37,833 bases of DNA from JADJMO01 sp016794445 (lineage in GTDB: Bacteria > Myxococcota_A > Polyangia > Polyangiales > JADJMO01): positions 1 through 37,833 of the forward strand of contig JAEUKC010000278.1 of NCBI GenBank assembly GCA_016794445.1, written 5' to 3'. A program made the translations under genes and the position numbers. The notes beneath the pieces were generated by a model. It was not told the DNA's origin. It did not search any database and saw only the letters and a program-made list of their open reading frames with translations. Below, piece after piece: positions 26,434 to 35,243 of this stretch. Each line of letters starts with the position of its first letter. Position 1 is the stretch's first letter.

Positions 26434-29400
26434 ATGGTCCAGGTCCGTGCCTTTGCTGCCATGCTCGCCGTCGCGGTGTTCGCGCCCTCGCTGGCGAGCG
26501 CCGAGGCCTGGACGCCGATCTCGTCCCGCGGCGTGCTGCGCTCGGCCGGCGCCAGCGCGCGCCTCGCGAGCGGCAAGATCCTGATCACCGGCGGTCAGTA
26601 CGAACCCTGTCTGTCGATCGCCGACCTCTTCGAGCCCAAGACGCTCGGGTGGAGCGCCGCCGCGTCGATGAAGGAGGGGCGCGGGTACTTCTGCGCCGTG
26701 GCGCTCGACGGAGGCAAGAAGGTGCTCGTGGTCGGGGGGACCACCACGCAGGTGTCGGGTGGCGTCGCGACCGGCGCGCGGTCGACCGCGGAGATCTACG
26801 ACGACGCGACGAACACCTGGACGCTCGTGAAGCCGATGAGCGTGGGCCGGAACAACCACGGTTGCGCGCTCCTCGCGGACGGTCGCGTGCTGGTCGTCGC
26901 GGGGACGGGAGACCCCACGCCCGCCCTGTCCTCGGTCGAGATCTACGACCCGAAGACCGACGCCTGGAGCGCCGCGCCTCCGCTGCCGACGGCCCTCGAA
27001 GCCGCGCGCGTGGCACCCCTGCCGGGCGGCGACGTGCTGGTCGCCGGGGGGGGCTTCGCGTTCCGCTGGTCGAGCGCCACGTCCACGTGGATCGCGCCGG
27101 CCGCCGACCGCGCCATCCCCAAGCGCCCGCGCCTCGGGCGCCTCGAGGACGGACGCGTGCTCGTGATCGGCGAGGGCACACCGCTGATCTACGATCCGAG
27201 CGCCAGGACCTGGACCGAGGTCGGGCCGATCAAGGACAACCAGATCGGGGCCACGATGGCGGCGCTGCCGGGCGATCGGCTGCTCGTCACCGGCGGCTTC
27301 ACCAAGGTGGTCACGGGCGCTGTCCCGCTCACCACGGTCTCCATCTTCGAGGGCAAGACGAACAAGTTCGTCGAGGCGCCTCCGATGCTGCTCGGCCGCG
27401 TGACCCACGTGGCGGAGCCGGTCGATCCCGGCCGCGTGCTCGTGGTCGGTGGGCGCTACGGGAGCGAGGAGATCTGGAACGCGCTTCCTGGCGTGGCCTG
27501 CACCACGAACGCCCAGTGCGGCAGCGGCGCGTGCGTCGACGGCTTCTGCTGCGACAAGGCCTGCGGCGGCGCCTGCGAGGCCTGCAACGTCGCCGGCAAG
27601 GAGGGCACGTGCTCGGCGATCGACGGCGCGCCCCGCGCGGGGCACCCGAGCTGCGCGCCATACCTGAGCTGCAAGGCGGGGGCCTGCAGCGGGTCGTGCG
27701 CGAGCGACGCCGAGTGTGCCGCCGGCAACGTGTGCTTCGTGACCAAGGGCCGCTGCGGCCCGGCGCGCGGCCTCTGCGACGGCGAGGGCTCGGTCGTCGC
27801 TCCCGACGGCAGCAAGAAGGCGTGCGCGCCCTATGCGTGCGGGCCGACCGGGGACTGCCTCGCGAGCTGCGCCACCACGCTCGACTGCGCTGCGGGCTAC
27901 GCCTGCGACGAGAAGACGTGCGTGCCAGTGGTCGCGAAGGCCACCGACACGGCGGGCTGCCACGCTGGCTTCGGCGGCGCGAGCTCGTCAGCGTTCTTCG
28001 CGCTCGCCCTGCTGCTCGGCCTGCGCAGGAGGCGGAGGCTCGCGGTCGCTGCGGCCTTCGCCGCGCCGCTCCTGGTCACCTCCGTGGCCCAGGCCGACGG
28101 GTTCCGACCCACCCGCCCGATGCGGGTGCCGAGTCGACTCTACTCCACCTCCACGCGCCTCGCCGACGGCCGTGTGCTCACTGCCGGCGGCACCACCATC
28201 GCAGCGGAGGCCTCGTTCGAGCTGTACGACCCGACCACCGATCTCTGGACCTCGGACCCGAAGCAGGTGCTGAAGGTCGCGCGGAGCGCGCACACGGCCA
28301 GCCTCCTCGGCGACGGCCGCGTCCTCGTGGTCGGCGGTCAGACGGCCAAGGACAAGCCGACGGACTCGGTGGAGCTGTTCGACCCGACGACCAGCACGTT
28401 CAGCCTCGGCGCGAAGCTCCCGATCGCGCGCGAGCTGCACGTCGCGGTCGTGCTCGCCGATGGTCGCGTCCTGGTCGCCGGCGGGGTCGGCGCGGGCCCC
28501 ACGAACCTCCTCGAGGCCTACCGGTTCGACCCCGCGACGGGCACCTGGTCGGACGCCGGCAAGATGCTGCGCCCGCACGGCTTCGGCGGCGCCGCACGCC
28601 TGCCCGACGGGCGAGTGCTGGTGGTCGGCGGGCCCGCGGGCACCAAGACCGATCTCTACGATCCCGTCACGAACACCTGGTCGGCGGGGCCCGACTGCAC
28701 GTCGTCCCACGCGCACGCCACGGCCCTCGCGCTGACGGATGGCAGGATCGCGGTGGTCGGCGCGAGCACGACGGCCGAGGTCTACGACCCCACCAAGAAC
28801 GCCTTCGCGCCGCTCGCGACGGGGCTCGTGCTCCGCTTCGACAGCACGGCCACCCAGCTGCCGTCGGGCGAGATCCTGATCGTCGGCGGCTCGGACGAGG
28901 GGTCTTCTACCCTGTACGAGACGACCGAGCTGCTCGATCCGGTGAAGGGGCTTCGCCTGGGGCCTCCGCTCGTCGCACAGCGCACTGGTCACGGCGCAGC
29001 GTCGCTCGCCGACGGTCGCGTGCTGATCGTGGCGGGCCTGAGCACCAACGACGACACGCTCCCGTTCTTGCCCTCGCCGGTCGTGTTCCAGCTCTTGACC
29101 GGCTCGCCGTGCCTCGCCGACGCGCACTGCGGCTCGGGCTTCTGCACGGACGGCGTCTGCTGCGAGCGGCGCTGCAAGGAGGCGTGCAACACCTGCGGCG
29201 CGGGCGGCACCTGCGCGCCCATCAGCGGCAAGCCGAAGGCCGACCACGAGACCTGCGCGCCGTACGGCCTCTGCCTCGCGGGCGCGTGCGCCGCCATCTG
29301 CGGCAACGACGGCTACTGTGACGACGCACACGTCTGCGACACGACGACGGCCACGTGCGTGGAGCCGAAGGCGAAGTGCGAGGGTGACGAGGCGGTCGAC

Positions 29401-29679
29401 CTCGGGACGGGCGCGCGGAAGTCGTGCGCGCCGTACCGCTGCGCGCGTGGCACGTGCGGTGCGCGCTGCGCGAATTCGGACGACTGCGCGGCCGGGAACG
29501 CCTGCGACCAGGGGAGCTGCGTGCCGCCGGGTGGGGCCGGCGACGACGGCTGCGCGGTGGCGGCACCCCACGGTTCGAGCGGCGCGGTCTGCCTCGCCGC
29601 GTTGTTCGGCCTCGGCCTGGTGCGCCGCGCGCGGCTCAGGTCTCGACGGAGACGGTGCGGCAGGGTGCCGACGATGTAG
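26434..29679 (+). CDS. Double Kelch/Cys-rich MYXO-CTERM-like protein with internal signal peptide
   Basis: One frame of 1081 aa encodes two homologous secreted proteins in series. Unit 1: signal peptide (1-23, ending SLASAEA), Kelch-type repeats (LADGRVLVVAG, SVEIYDPKTDAWS; about 30-345), a Cys-rich region (about 350-495; CGSGACVDGFCC), then Cys509, a hydrophobic helix and five Arg (531-535). Unit 2 follows with no stop or ATG: a signal-peptide-like helix ending SVAQA|DG (cleavage after Ala554), Kelch repeats (about 560-885), the same Cys-rich region, and a second tail with Cys1040, hydrophobic helix and Arg cluster. Cys + helix + Arg is the MYXO-CTERM sorting signal known in myxobacteria. 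Either it is a true polyprotein cut by signal peptidase and the sorting protease, or two genes fused by deletion. Six-bladed Kelch propellers usually bind other proteins or glycans at the surface. Confidence 0.85.
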   Translation: MVQVRAFAAMLAVAVFAPSLASAEAWTPISSRGVLRSAGASARLASGKILITGGQYEPCLSIADLFEPKTLGWSAAASMKEGRGYFCAVALDGGKKVLVVGGTTTQVSGGVATGARSTAEIYDDATNTWTLVKPMSVGRNNHGCALLADGRVLVVAGTGDPTPALSSVEIYDPKTDAWSAAPPLPTALEAARVAPLPGGDVLVAGGGFAFRWSSATSTWIAPAADRAIPKRPRLGRLEDGRVLVIGEGTPLIYDPSARTWTEVGPIKDNQIGATMAALPGDRLLVTGGFTKVVTGAVPLTTVSIFEGKTNKFVEAPPMLLGRVTHVAEPVDPGRVLVVGGRYGSEEIWNALPGVACTTNAQCGSGACVDGFCCDKACGGACEACNVAGKEGTCSAIDGAPRAGHPSCAPYLSCKAGACSGSCASDAECAAGNVCFVTKGRCGPARGLCDGEGSVVAPDGSKKACAPYACGPTGDCLASCATTLDCAAGYACDEKTCVPVVAKATDTAGCHAGFGGASSSAFFALALLLGLRRRRRLAVAAAFAAPLLVTSVAQADGFRPTRPMRVPSRLYSTSTRLADGRVLTAGGTTIAAEASFELYDPTTDLWTSDPKQVLKVARSAHTASLLGDGRVLVVGGQTAKDKPTDSVELFDPTTSTFSLGAKLPIARELHVAVVLADGRVLVAGGVGAGPTNLLEAYRFDPATGTWSDAGKMLRPHGFGGAARLPDGRVLVVGGPAGTKTDLYDPVTNTWSAGPDCTSSHAHATALALTDGRIAVVGASTTAEVYDPTKNAFAPLATGLVLRFDSTATQLPSGEILIVGGSDEGSSTLYETTELLDPVKGLRLGPPLVAQRTGHGAASLADGRVLIVAGLSTNDDTLPFLPSPVVFQLLTGSPCLADAHCGSGFCTDGVCCERRCKEACNTCGAGGTCAPISGKPKADHETCAPYGLCLAGACAAICGNDGYCDDAHVCDTTTATCVEPKAKCEGDEAVDLGTGARKSCAPYRCARGTCGARCANSDDCAAGNACDQGSCVPPGGAGDDGCAVAAPHGSSGAVCLAALFGLGLVRRARLRSRRRRCGRVPTM

Positions 29680-29771
29680 ACGGAGATCGCGCCGACCAGG
29701 CCGCTGCGGCTCGGACGACCGAGGCGGATGAGGGCGGAGAGCGGTCTGGGACGGTTGCCAGGAACGTGGCG

Positions 29772-29786
29772 GGGTGAGTTTCACCC
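29772..29786. terminator. Short hairpin between convergent Kelch and Uma2 genes
   Basis: GGGTGA-GTT-TCACCC includes the stop codon of the minus-strand gene. The preceding 90 bp after the Kelch stop hold nothing else recognisable. Confidence 0.3.
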
Positions 29787-30497
29787 GGTGCCGACGCGGG
29801 CCCTCAGCTCGGCGAGCTCGCGCAGCGCGGCGTCCTTCGCAGCGACTGCGGCCTCCATCGCGGTGACCGCGTCGTCGGCCGTGGCCTCCTCGAGCGTGCG
29901 CCACGGCCGTGCGCCGCCTCGATCTTCGCAGAGCTGCACCATGCCTCGACCGGGGACGATCCATGCGTCGAGCAGCGTGGAGTGAAACGGCTCGTTGCTG
30001 GCGTGCACGCGCGTGAAGGCGCCCGCGTCGTCGCGCTGCCAGACTTGCACCACGAAGGGACCACCGTGCAAACGAGGCCCCGCGAGGAGGGGATCGAGCA
30101 CCCAGAGCTCCTTGACCCCGCTCGCCGCGTGTCGCGCCGGCGCTTCCACGTAGTCCTTGCTGGGGTGCGTGGTGCTGACGATCTCGATCGAGAGCAGCGG
30201 CGAGCCATGCACGTATGTCTGGAGGCTGGTCAGGGCTCGCCGCTCTTCGGGCGCTGGCTCGACCACGCACACGTCGGGGTCGATCCCGACGCGGGGCCGC
30301 TGGGGGTCGAAGCGAACGGCGAGGTTGCGATACACCTCGGCGTCGCGACCGGTTCTCGAGACCCAGCCTTGGAGCACGTGTTTCCAGCGGTCGCAGAGAT
30401 CGTCATGGGGCGCAGACTCCGGCACGGGACCCTCCGGCAGCTCCCAGCCGTCGGGGTCCAGGCGCACGCCGTAGCGAAGCGAGACGGACGGTTCCAT
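29781..30497 (-). CDS. Uma2-family PD-(D/E)XK nuclease-fold protein
   Basis: A 238-aa protein from ATG 30497. The restriction-endonuclease-like core of the Uma2 family is visible: a conserved early region with ELPEGPVPES, then GIDPDVCVV, LSIEIVSTTHPSKDY (Asp, Glu and Lys of the PD-(D/E)XK active site) and GVKELWVLDP. The C-terminal 30 residues form a short coiled coil rich in Ala, Glu and Arg. Uma2 proteins are very numerous in cyanobacteria, Chloroflexi and Myxococcota; their substrate is unproven. A TACCCT hexamer ends 8 nt before the chosen ATG; ATG 30515 upstream overlaps that hexamer and is less likely. Confidence 0.85.
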   Translation of the reverse strand: MEPSVSLRYGVRLDPDGWELPEGPVPESAPHDDLCDRWKHVLQGWVSRTGRDAEVYRNLAVRFDPQRPRVGIDPDVCVVEPAPEERRALTSLQTYVHGSPLLSIEIVSTTHPSKDYVEAPARHAASGVKELWVLDPLLAGPRLHGGPFVVQVWQRDDAGAFTRVHASNEPFHSTLLDAWIVPGRGMVQLCEDRGGARPWRTLEEATADDAVTAMEAAVAAKDAALRELAELRARVGTG

Positions 30498-30505
30498 CGA
30501 CGGAA

Positions 30506-30511
30506 AGGGTA
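30506..30511 (-). promoter_or_regulatory. Candidate -10 element of the Uma2 gene
   Basis: TACCCT on the minus strand, ending 8 nt before ATG 30497. Confidence 0.35.
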
Positions 30512-30578
30512 GCATCGCCGTGGCTGCAGCGAGCCGCGTGCCAGGGGGACGGCCCCGGATTCCTCGGAGAATCGTGCT

Positions 30579-30615
30579 CATCCGCCGGCGGATGGACGCC
30601 TCCGCCGGCGGCGTC
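30579..30615. repeat. Two adjacent perfect inverted repeats
   Basis: CATCCGCCGGCGGATG (30579-30594) is a perfect 16-bp palindrome and is followed at once by GACGCC...GGCGTC (30595-30615, 9-nt loop that itself contains CCGCCGGCGG). They lie about 50 bp beyond the end of the minus-strand lipoprotein gene and before the Uma2 promoter, so they may end transcription of the radical SAM operon or be a protein-binding site. Confidence 0.5.
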
Positions 30616-30663
30616 CGGCGGCTCCAGATTTGTTTCCGAAGGAGCTCTTCGCGACCGCTCCGT

Positions 30664-30999
30664 TCACTCGAGGAGGTTGTCCGGCACCGGCATCCCCTTC
30701 TTGTGCTCCTTTGCGTCGAACGCCGGCGCCGGTCCCGCGTCCTTGGCCACCACCATCGCGCTGCTCGAGGGCTTCGTGGTGGTCATCGCGGCATCGCCCG
30801 CGTCGCTCGCTTCCGGCGACGCGGCGGTCTCGGGCTCCCCGACGTCGCCGCGCGCGTCGTCGAGCGCCTTCATGATCTCGTCCGCCTTCTGCTTGCACGC
30901 GACGAAGGTCCCCGCCGCGACGGCGAGGCCGATCGAGGCGGCAGCCTTGAGACGGCGCGCGAGGCGACGCCGGGCGACCTGGGATTTCTTGGCGAACAT
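30664..30999 (-). CDS. Small lipoprotein coupled to the radical SAM gene
   Basis: A 111-aa protein. The N-terminus is very basic (MFAKKSQVARRRLARRLK), followed by a hydrophobic segment ending in a lipobox-like TFVAC (about 37), then a low-complexity acidic and Ala/Ser/Asp-rich stretch. A strong ribosome-binding site, GGAGGT, lies 6 nt before the ATG, within the end of the upstream gene; the start overlaps the radical SAM stop as TGATG. The pair is therefore translated together. A short lipidated protein behind a B12-type radical SAM protein could be its partner or substrate, but no core-peptide motif is evident. Confidence 0.75.
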   Translation of the reverse strand: MFAKKSQVARRRLARRLKAAASIGLAVAAGTFVACKQKADEIMKALDDARGDVGEPETAASPEASDAGDAAMTTTKPSSSAMVVAKDAGPAPAFDAKEHKKGMPVPDNLLE

Positions 31000-32606
31000 C
31001 AGCGCACCTCCATCGCCGGGTGCACCCCGGCGTCCAGCACCGCGCCTTCGCGCTCTCGGCGCACCAGCATGCGCACTTCGGTCAACGCTCGCTCGGCCGT
31101 CGCCAGCGTGTTCGCGTCGACGGTGGGCAACCACTCCGGCCTCGGCGGCGAGTGCCAGTTCGGGTCGAGGCCGCGGTAGACGCCGAACACCGAGAGCAGG
31201 CTCTCCTTCAGCTGCGCGAGATCGGGCCGCCGCGGCATCACGTCCGTCATGTGGCAGACGAGGTACCAGGAGCGGAAGACGGCGTAGAAGAAGTCGTTGG
31301 GGGGCAGCTCGATCAGCTTCTTCACCAGCGGGAACAGCTGCGGGAGCGCCGCGGTGACGGCGAACCACTTGTGGAGGTTCTCGGTCATCCGCTTCGTCTT
31401 GGCGTCGGGGAACGTGAGGACCGACTCGGTGTAGTAGCTGTCGTCGATGAGATCGAAGTCGCCGTGGAAGTGACCGTGCTCGATGGCGTACTTGGCGATC
31501 CCCGTCCCGGGGTAGGGAGTGCAGAGCGTGGCGGCGGCGTAGTCGACGTCGAGGTCGATGTTGAGCTGCAGCGTCGCGTAGTCGTCCTCGAGGGTGCCCC
31601 CGGGGATGCCGAGGATGTTGTCGGCGAAGACGACGATGCCGGCGGCCTTGAGCATGCGGATCCCCGCGACCAGGCGGGCCTGCTTGATCTGGCGGTGCAG
31701 GACCTCGTTGGCGAGGCGCTCGTTGGCGGTCTCGATGCCCACGTTGACGGTGTGGCAGCCCGACCAGGCGAGCAGATCCACCATCTCCTGCGTCATCATG
31801 TCGGCGCGCAGGTGGCAGTAGTAGGGCAGGCCGATCTCGCGGCGGTAGAGCTCACCGAAGACGCGCAGCCAGCGCGCGTCGTACACGAAGATGCTCTCGC
31901 GGAAGCCCACCACCTGGAGCGGACCGAAGCTCCGCGTGCGCGCGATCTCCTCGACGATCTTCTCGGGGCTGCGGATGCGCACCTTCTTCCAGCTCGCGCC
32001 GTAGTGCTCGACCAGCGAGGGGTTGAAGCAGTAGCTGCACGGGAACGGGCAGCCGCGGTTGGTGGTGAACGACTTGAGCGGCCGCCGGGCGAGGTGCGGC
32101 GCGTAGTCGTAGAGGAGCTCGCGGGGAGGGAAGGGGATCTCGTCGAGGTCGCGCCGCAGCGGTCGCGGACCGTTCTGGTACACGCGCCCCTCGTGCTTGA
32201 CCCACAGGTCCTTGATGGCCCGGTGATCGGCGCCGCGGTCGAGGGCGTCGAGCAGCTCGACGGAGGCGTCTTCGCCCTCGCCCCGGCAGATGACGTCGAG
32301 GCCGGGCGTGTGGATCACCTCGGGGAAGTGCGTGGGGTGGGGGCCGCCCAGGTAGGTGACGAGGTTCGGGCGTTGCTCCTTGAGGTGGGCGGCGAGGCCC
32401 AGGTAGTAGCGGTGCAGGCCGGTGGTGGCGCCGAAGGCCACGACGTCGGGCTCGTAGGCGCGGACGCTCGCCAGCACGTCGTTGCCGCGCGTGCCCACGA
32501 AGCGACAGTCGTGCCCCGCCTGCTGGAGGCAACCCGCCACGTAGAGGGCCCCCAGGGGCTCCGCGCCCTCGAGCTCCTTGACGACGAAGAGGACCTTTTT
32601 CGACAT
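30999..32606 (-). CDS. B12-binding-domain radical SAM protein
   Basis: A 535-aa protein. Residues 1-150 form a cobalamin-binding-like Rossmann domain (VLFVVKELEGAEPLGALYVAG, VVAFGATTGLHRYYLGLA, TYLGGPHPTHFPE, VICRGEGEDASVELL); the DxHxxG motif of His-on B12 binding is not seen. The radical SAM barrel follows with the cluster motif CxxxCxxC (Cys186, Cys190, Cys193 in RGCPFPCSYCF), then VNVGIETANERLANEVLHR and DNILGIPGGTLEDDY. The family uses SAM plus cobalamin for methylations and rearrangements in natural-product and lipid pathways. An AAGGAG ribosome-binding site lies 7 nt before ATG 32606, so this mRNA has a leader. The C-terminal 150 residues have several hydrophobic helices and no recognised domain. 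Confidence 0.93.
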   Translation of the reverse strand: MSKKVLFVVKELEGAEPLGALYVAGCLQQAGHDCRFVGTRGNDVLASVRAYEPDVVAFGATTGLHRYYLGLAAHLKEQRPNLVTYLGGPHPTHFPEVIHTPGLDVICRGEGEDASVELLDALDRGADHRAIKDLWVKHEGRVYQNGPRPLRRDLDEIPFPPRELLYDYAPHLARRPLKSFTTNRGCPFPCSYCFNPSLVEHYGASWKKVRIRSPEKIVEEIARTRSFGPLQVVGFRESIFVYDARWLRVFGELYRREIGLPYYCHLRADMMTQEMVDLLAWSGCHTVNVGIETANERLANEVLHRQIKQARLVAGIRMLKAAGIVVFADNILGIPGGTLEDDYATLQLNIDLDVDYAAATLCTPYPGTGIAKYAIEHGHFHGDFDLIDDSYYTESVLTFPDAKTKRMTENLHKWFAVTAALPQLFPLVKKLIELPPNDFFYAVFRSWYLVCHMTDVMPRRPDLAQLKESLLSVFGVYRGLDPNWHSPPRPEWLPTVDANTLATAERALTEVRMLVRREREGAVLDAGVHPAMEVR

Positions 32607-32715
32607 CCAGCGGCTCCTTCGGAGAGGATCCGCCTACCGACGTATCAGGCCGGCAAAGGATCCACACGCCGGCCGCCCGGACGCGTCGAGTCATCGGTCG
32701 GGCATCGGAATCGGC

Positions 32716-32721
32716 TAGAAC
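32716..32721 (+). promoter_or_regulatory. Candidate -10 element of the CYTH gene
   Basis: TAGAAC ends 5 nt before ATG 32727. The 120-bp gap 32607-32726 also serves the divergent radical SAM gene. Confidence 0.4.
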
Positions 32722-32726
32722 CGCGC

Positions 32727-33254
32727 ATGGCCTTCGAGGATCGTCCGACCCACCGTGCCTATGCTCGAACCGAGCGTGAGCGCCGCTTCCTGGTCGCCGA
32801 GCTCCCGGTCGGGGTCAGCGACTACGAGCGGCTGCACGACCTCTACCTCACCGGGACCCATCTACGGTTGCGTGAAGTGCGCAGGGCCGACGGAACCTGG
32901 GTCACGAGCAAGCTCGGGCAGAAGGTCCCGAGCCCCGAAGACCCGACCGATCCTCGCCTCCGGCAGATGACGACGATCTACCTGCCCGAGGACGAGGCCG
33001 CCGTGTTCGCGAGCCTGCCCGGGCTCTCCACGGTCAAGCGCAGGTACAAGCTCGCCGAACAGGGGCTCACGTTCTGCATCGACGTCTACGAGAACCCGCT
33101 CGCGGTGGCGGGCACGATGGTCGCGGAGGTCGAGGCCGACACGACGGAGGTGCTCGCGGCGCTGACTTGCCCGGCGTGGGCCGTCCGTGAGGTCACCAGC
33201 GACGAAGCCTGGTCGGCCGTCGCGCTGGCGAGGCGCGGCGTCGCGAGACCCTGA
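32727..33254 (+). CDS. CYTH-domain protein (triphosphate tunnel metalloenzyme-like)
   Basis: A 175-aa protein. The N-terminal strand ERERRFLV (Glu16, Glu18, Arg20) is an ExExR form of the CYTH signature ExExK. Tunnel residues follow in register: LRLREVR, VTSKLGQK, TTIYLPEDEAAVF, VKRRYKL, FCIDVYENPL and VAEVEADT. CYTH proteins bind triphosphates with divalent metal and act as inorganic tripolyphosphatases, thiamine triphosphatases or class IV adenylate cyclases; the substrate cannot be read here. Its 3' end overlaps the minus-strand MFS reading frame. Confidence 0.85.
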   Translation: MAFEDRPTHRAYARTERERRFLVAELPVGVSDYERLHDLYLTGTHLRLREVRRADGTWVTSKLGQKVPSPEDPTDPRLRQMTTIYLPEDEAAVFASLPGLSTVKRRYKLAEQGLTFCIDVYENPLAVAGTMVAEVEADTTEVLAALTCPAWAVREVTSDEAWSAVALARRGVARP

Positions 33255-34611
33255 GCGTCCCCCGTGCCCTCGGAGCGTGCTGACGAGCCCCGCGGTCAGC
33301 GTCAGCGCGGCCGCGATCATCAGTCCGAGCCGCGGGGCGCGCTCGATCGAGGTGAGCGCGAACAGGAGGGTCATCCCGAGGGCGCCGAGCGTCTGCCCGG
33401 TGAGCCGGGCCGTGGCCTGCATGCCGCCCGCGGCGCCGCTGCGTTCGCGCGGCGCCGACACGAGCATGTTGCGGTTGTTCGAGACCTGGAACAGCCCGAA
33501 GCCCGCGCCGCTCACGACGAGGAGGGGGACCAGCAAGAGGGGGCTCCCGTGCAGCGGGACCAGCGCCGCCGATGCCAGCCCGACCGCGAGCAGCGCGCCG
33601 CCGATCGCGCACAGCGCAGCGCCCGACACGCGCTCCGAGAGCTTGCCCGCGAGGGGGGCGACGACCACGACGGTCAGTGGCCACGGCGTCATCAAGAGGC
33701 CCGTGGCGAGCGCGCTCTGGTGCAGGCCGTGGTGCAGGTGGAACGGCAGTGCCAGCATCGTCGCGCTCTGGCCCACGAAACACGTGACCGAGGCGATGAC
33801 CGAGAGGCGGAACGAGCGGTCGCGCAGGAGATCGAGCGGGATCAGCGGCGCCTTGCGCGGCGCCTCGCGGCGCACCAGGGCGACCAGGCCGAGCGCCGCC
33901 GCCGCGAGCAAGAAGGCGCCGAGCCTGCGGATCCTCCACCAGCAGCTCCGCGCCGACGACCAGCGCGGCGAACGCGCCCGCGTGGAGGGCCACGCTCCGC
34001 AGGTCGATCGCGCGGGCGCTGCCGGTGAGGTCGGGCAGGGCGCGCGTGGCGAGCAACACCAGCGCGCCGAGCGGGAGGTTGACGGCGAAGAGCCAGCGCC
34101 AGCCTGCGCCCGACAGCACGAGCGCGCCCACGGTCGGGCCGGCGGCCGCCCCGAGCGCGACGGCGAGCGCGTTCCAGCCGACCGCGACGCCGAGCTCGCG
34201 TGGTTCGACGATCGAGCGCAGCAGCGCCAGGCCGAGGGCCATGATCGCCGCGCCGCCGAGCCCCTGCGCGAACCGCGCCACGAGGAGCCAGTCGAGCGAC
34301 GGCGCGAACGCGCACGCCGCGGACGCGGCCACGAACAGCGCGACCCCACCCGTGTAGACCCGGCGATGGCCTACGCTCTCGCCGAGCGCGGCCATGGGCA
34401 ATAGCGTCATCACCAGCGCCAGCTGGTACGCCGTGACCACACGCACGGAGAGCGCTGGCGTGACGCCGAGCGAGCCCGCGATCGCCGGCAACGCGACGTT
34501 GGCGATCGCGGCGTCGAGCACGACGAGGACGAGGGCCGCGAGCACGCACGCGACGGCGATCGTGCGCCGCGTGCCGGTGAGGCCGACCTCCTCGGGCGAG
34601 ACGGTGTTCAC
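33193..34611 (-). pseudogene. DHA2-type (EmrB/QacA-like) MFS transporter, frameshifted
   Basis: From GTG 34611 the frame gives a normal 14-helix drug-exporter N-terminal half: LAALVLVVLDAAIANVALPAI, YQLALVMTLLPM, GLGGAAIMALGLALL, GWRWLFAVNLPLGAL. Near 33930-33940 the hydrophobic protein leaves this frame (which turns into Arg/Pro/Gly-rich nonsense ending at 33193) and continues in the frame shifted by one base: LGAFLLAAAALGLVALV, FVGQSATMLALPF, GAGFGLFQVSNNRNMLV and onward to about 33260. A single extra base in GTGGAGGATCCGC explains it. The second frame has no stop until 32862, antisense to the CYTH gene. It is either a recent pseudogene or a sequencing error. The start overlaps the cupin stop (GTGA). 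Confidence 0.75.
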
Positions 34612-35150
34612 GCCGGTCCCACGGTCCAGACGCCGTCGCGCTCGACGTACCGGGTGAGCCGGTGCTCGACGAGATCCTCTCGCTTCAGATCGCGCTCGGT
34701 GAAGCGGAAGAGCAGCGAGGGCCCGCGCAGGCAGCGCGTGTCGTGGATGTCGCCCGGGAGGTAGACGCGTGCCTCGCCAGCGCGCAGCAGGGACGTCTCG
34801 CGCTGTACGAGGCGGACGCCCCTCACTGGGTCCTCCAAGCGCGCGTACGTGGAGATCTCCATCTCGCCTTGTTGCAGGGCGTAGACGACCCAGCTCCTCC
34901 CGTGATCGTGCGGAGGCCGGTAGAGGCCGGTCGTCTCGCTGTGCGCGAGGAGCAGGAACCCGTGGGTCGGGTCACGGTGCAGCTCCTTGGAGGGAGGCAG
35001 ATCGTGCAACAGCTCGCGGAGCCAGGGCTCGTCGCTCGGCGTGAGCATCAGCCGCGCGAGCTCCGCGCGCACGTCGGCGGCGAGGCGGCTCTCGAGGGGC
35101 CCCCAGGTGGTGCGGGTGTGGTCGAGGAAGGTGGTGAGCGCGTCGTTCAT
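34608..35150 (-). CDS. Cupin protein, cysteine-dioxygenase-like
   Basis: A 180-aa protein from ATG 35150. The cupin core shows RPPHDHGRSWVVYALQQGEMEI, with His81 and His83, and a third His136 in LPGDIHDTRC, together the metal-binding triad expected in cysteine dioxygenase-type cupins. Substrate is unknown. It is the first gene of a two-gene unit with the MFS exporter (4-nt GTGA overlap) and is divergent from the LysR gene, a common layout for an inducible detoxification or export operon. Confidence 0.82.
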   Translation of the reverse strand: MNDALTTFLDHTRTTWGPLESRLAADVRAELARLMLTPSDEPWLRELLHDLPPSKELHRDPTHGFLLLAHSETTGLYRPPHDHGRSWVVYALQQGEMEISTYARLEDPVRGVRLVQRETSLLRAGEARVYLPGDIHDTRCLRGPSLLFRFTERDLKREDLVEHRLTRYVERDGVWTVGPA

Positions 35151-35243
35151 GAGGGGAACATGCGGCCACCAGACGAACTGCGGAACGCGCAGCAATTGCA
35201 GTGGACCCGTGCGTTTGACGCCATGTCACGGTACCTTTCCCCC
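35151..35243. promoter_or_regulatory. Divergent cupin-MFS / lysR control region
   Basis: The region contains the AT-rich palindromic core GCAATTGC (35192-35199), the least GC-rich spot nearby and a plausible LysR-type binding site, and TACCTT (35232-35237) ending exactly 6 nt before GTG 35244. Confidence 0.45.
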
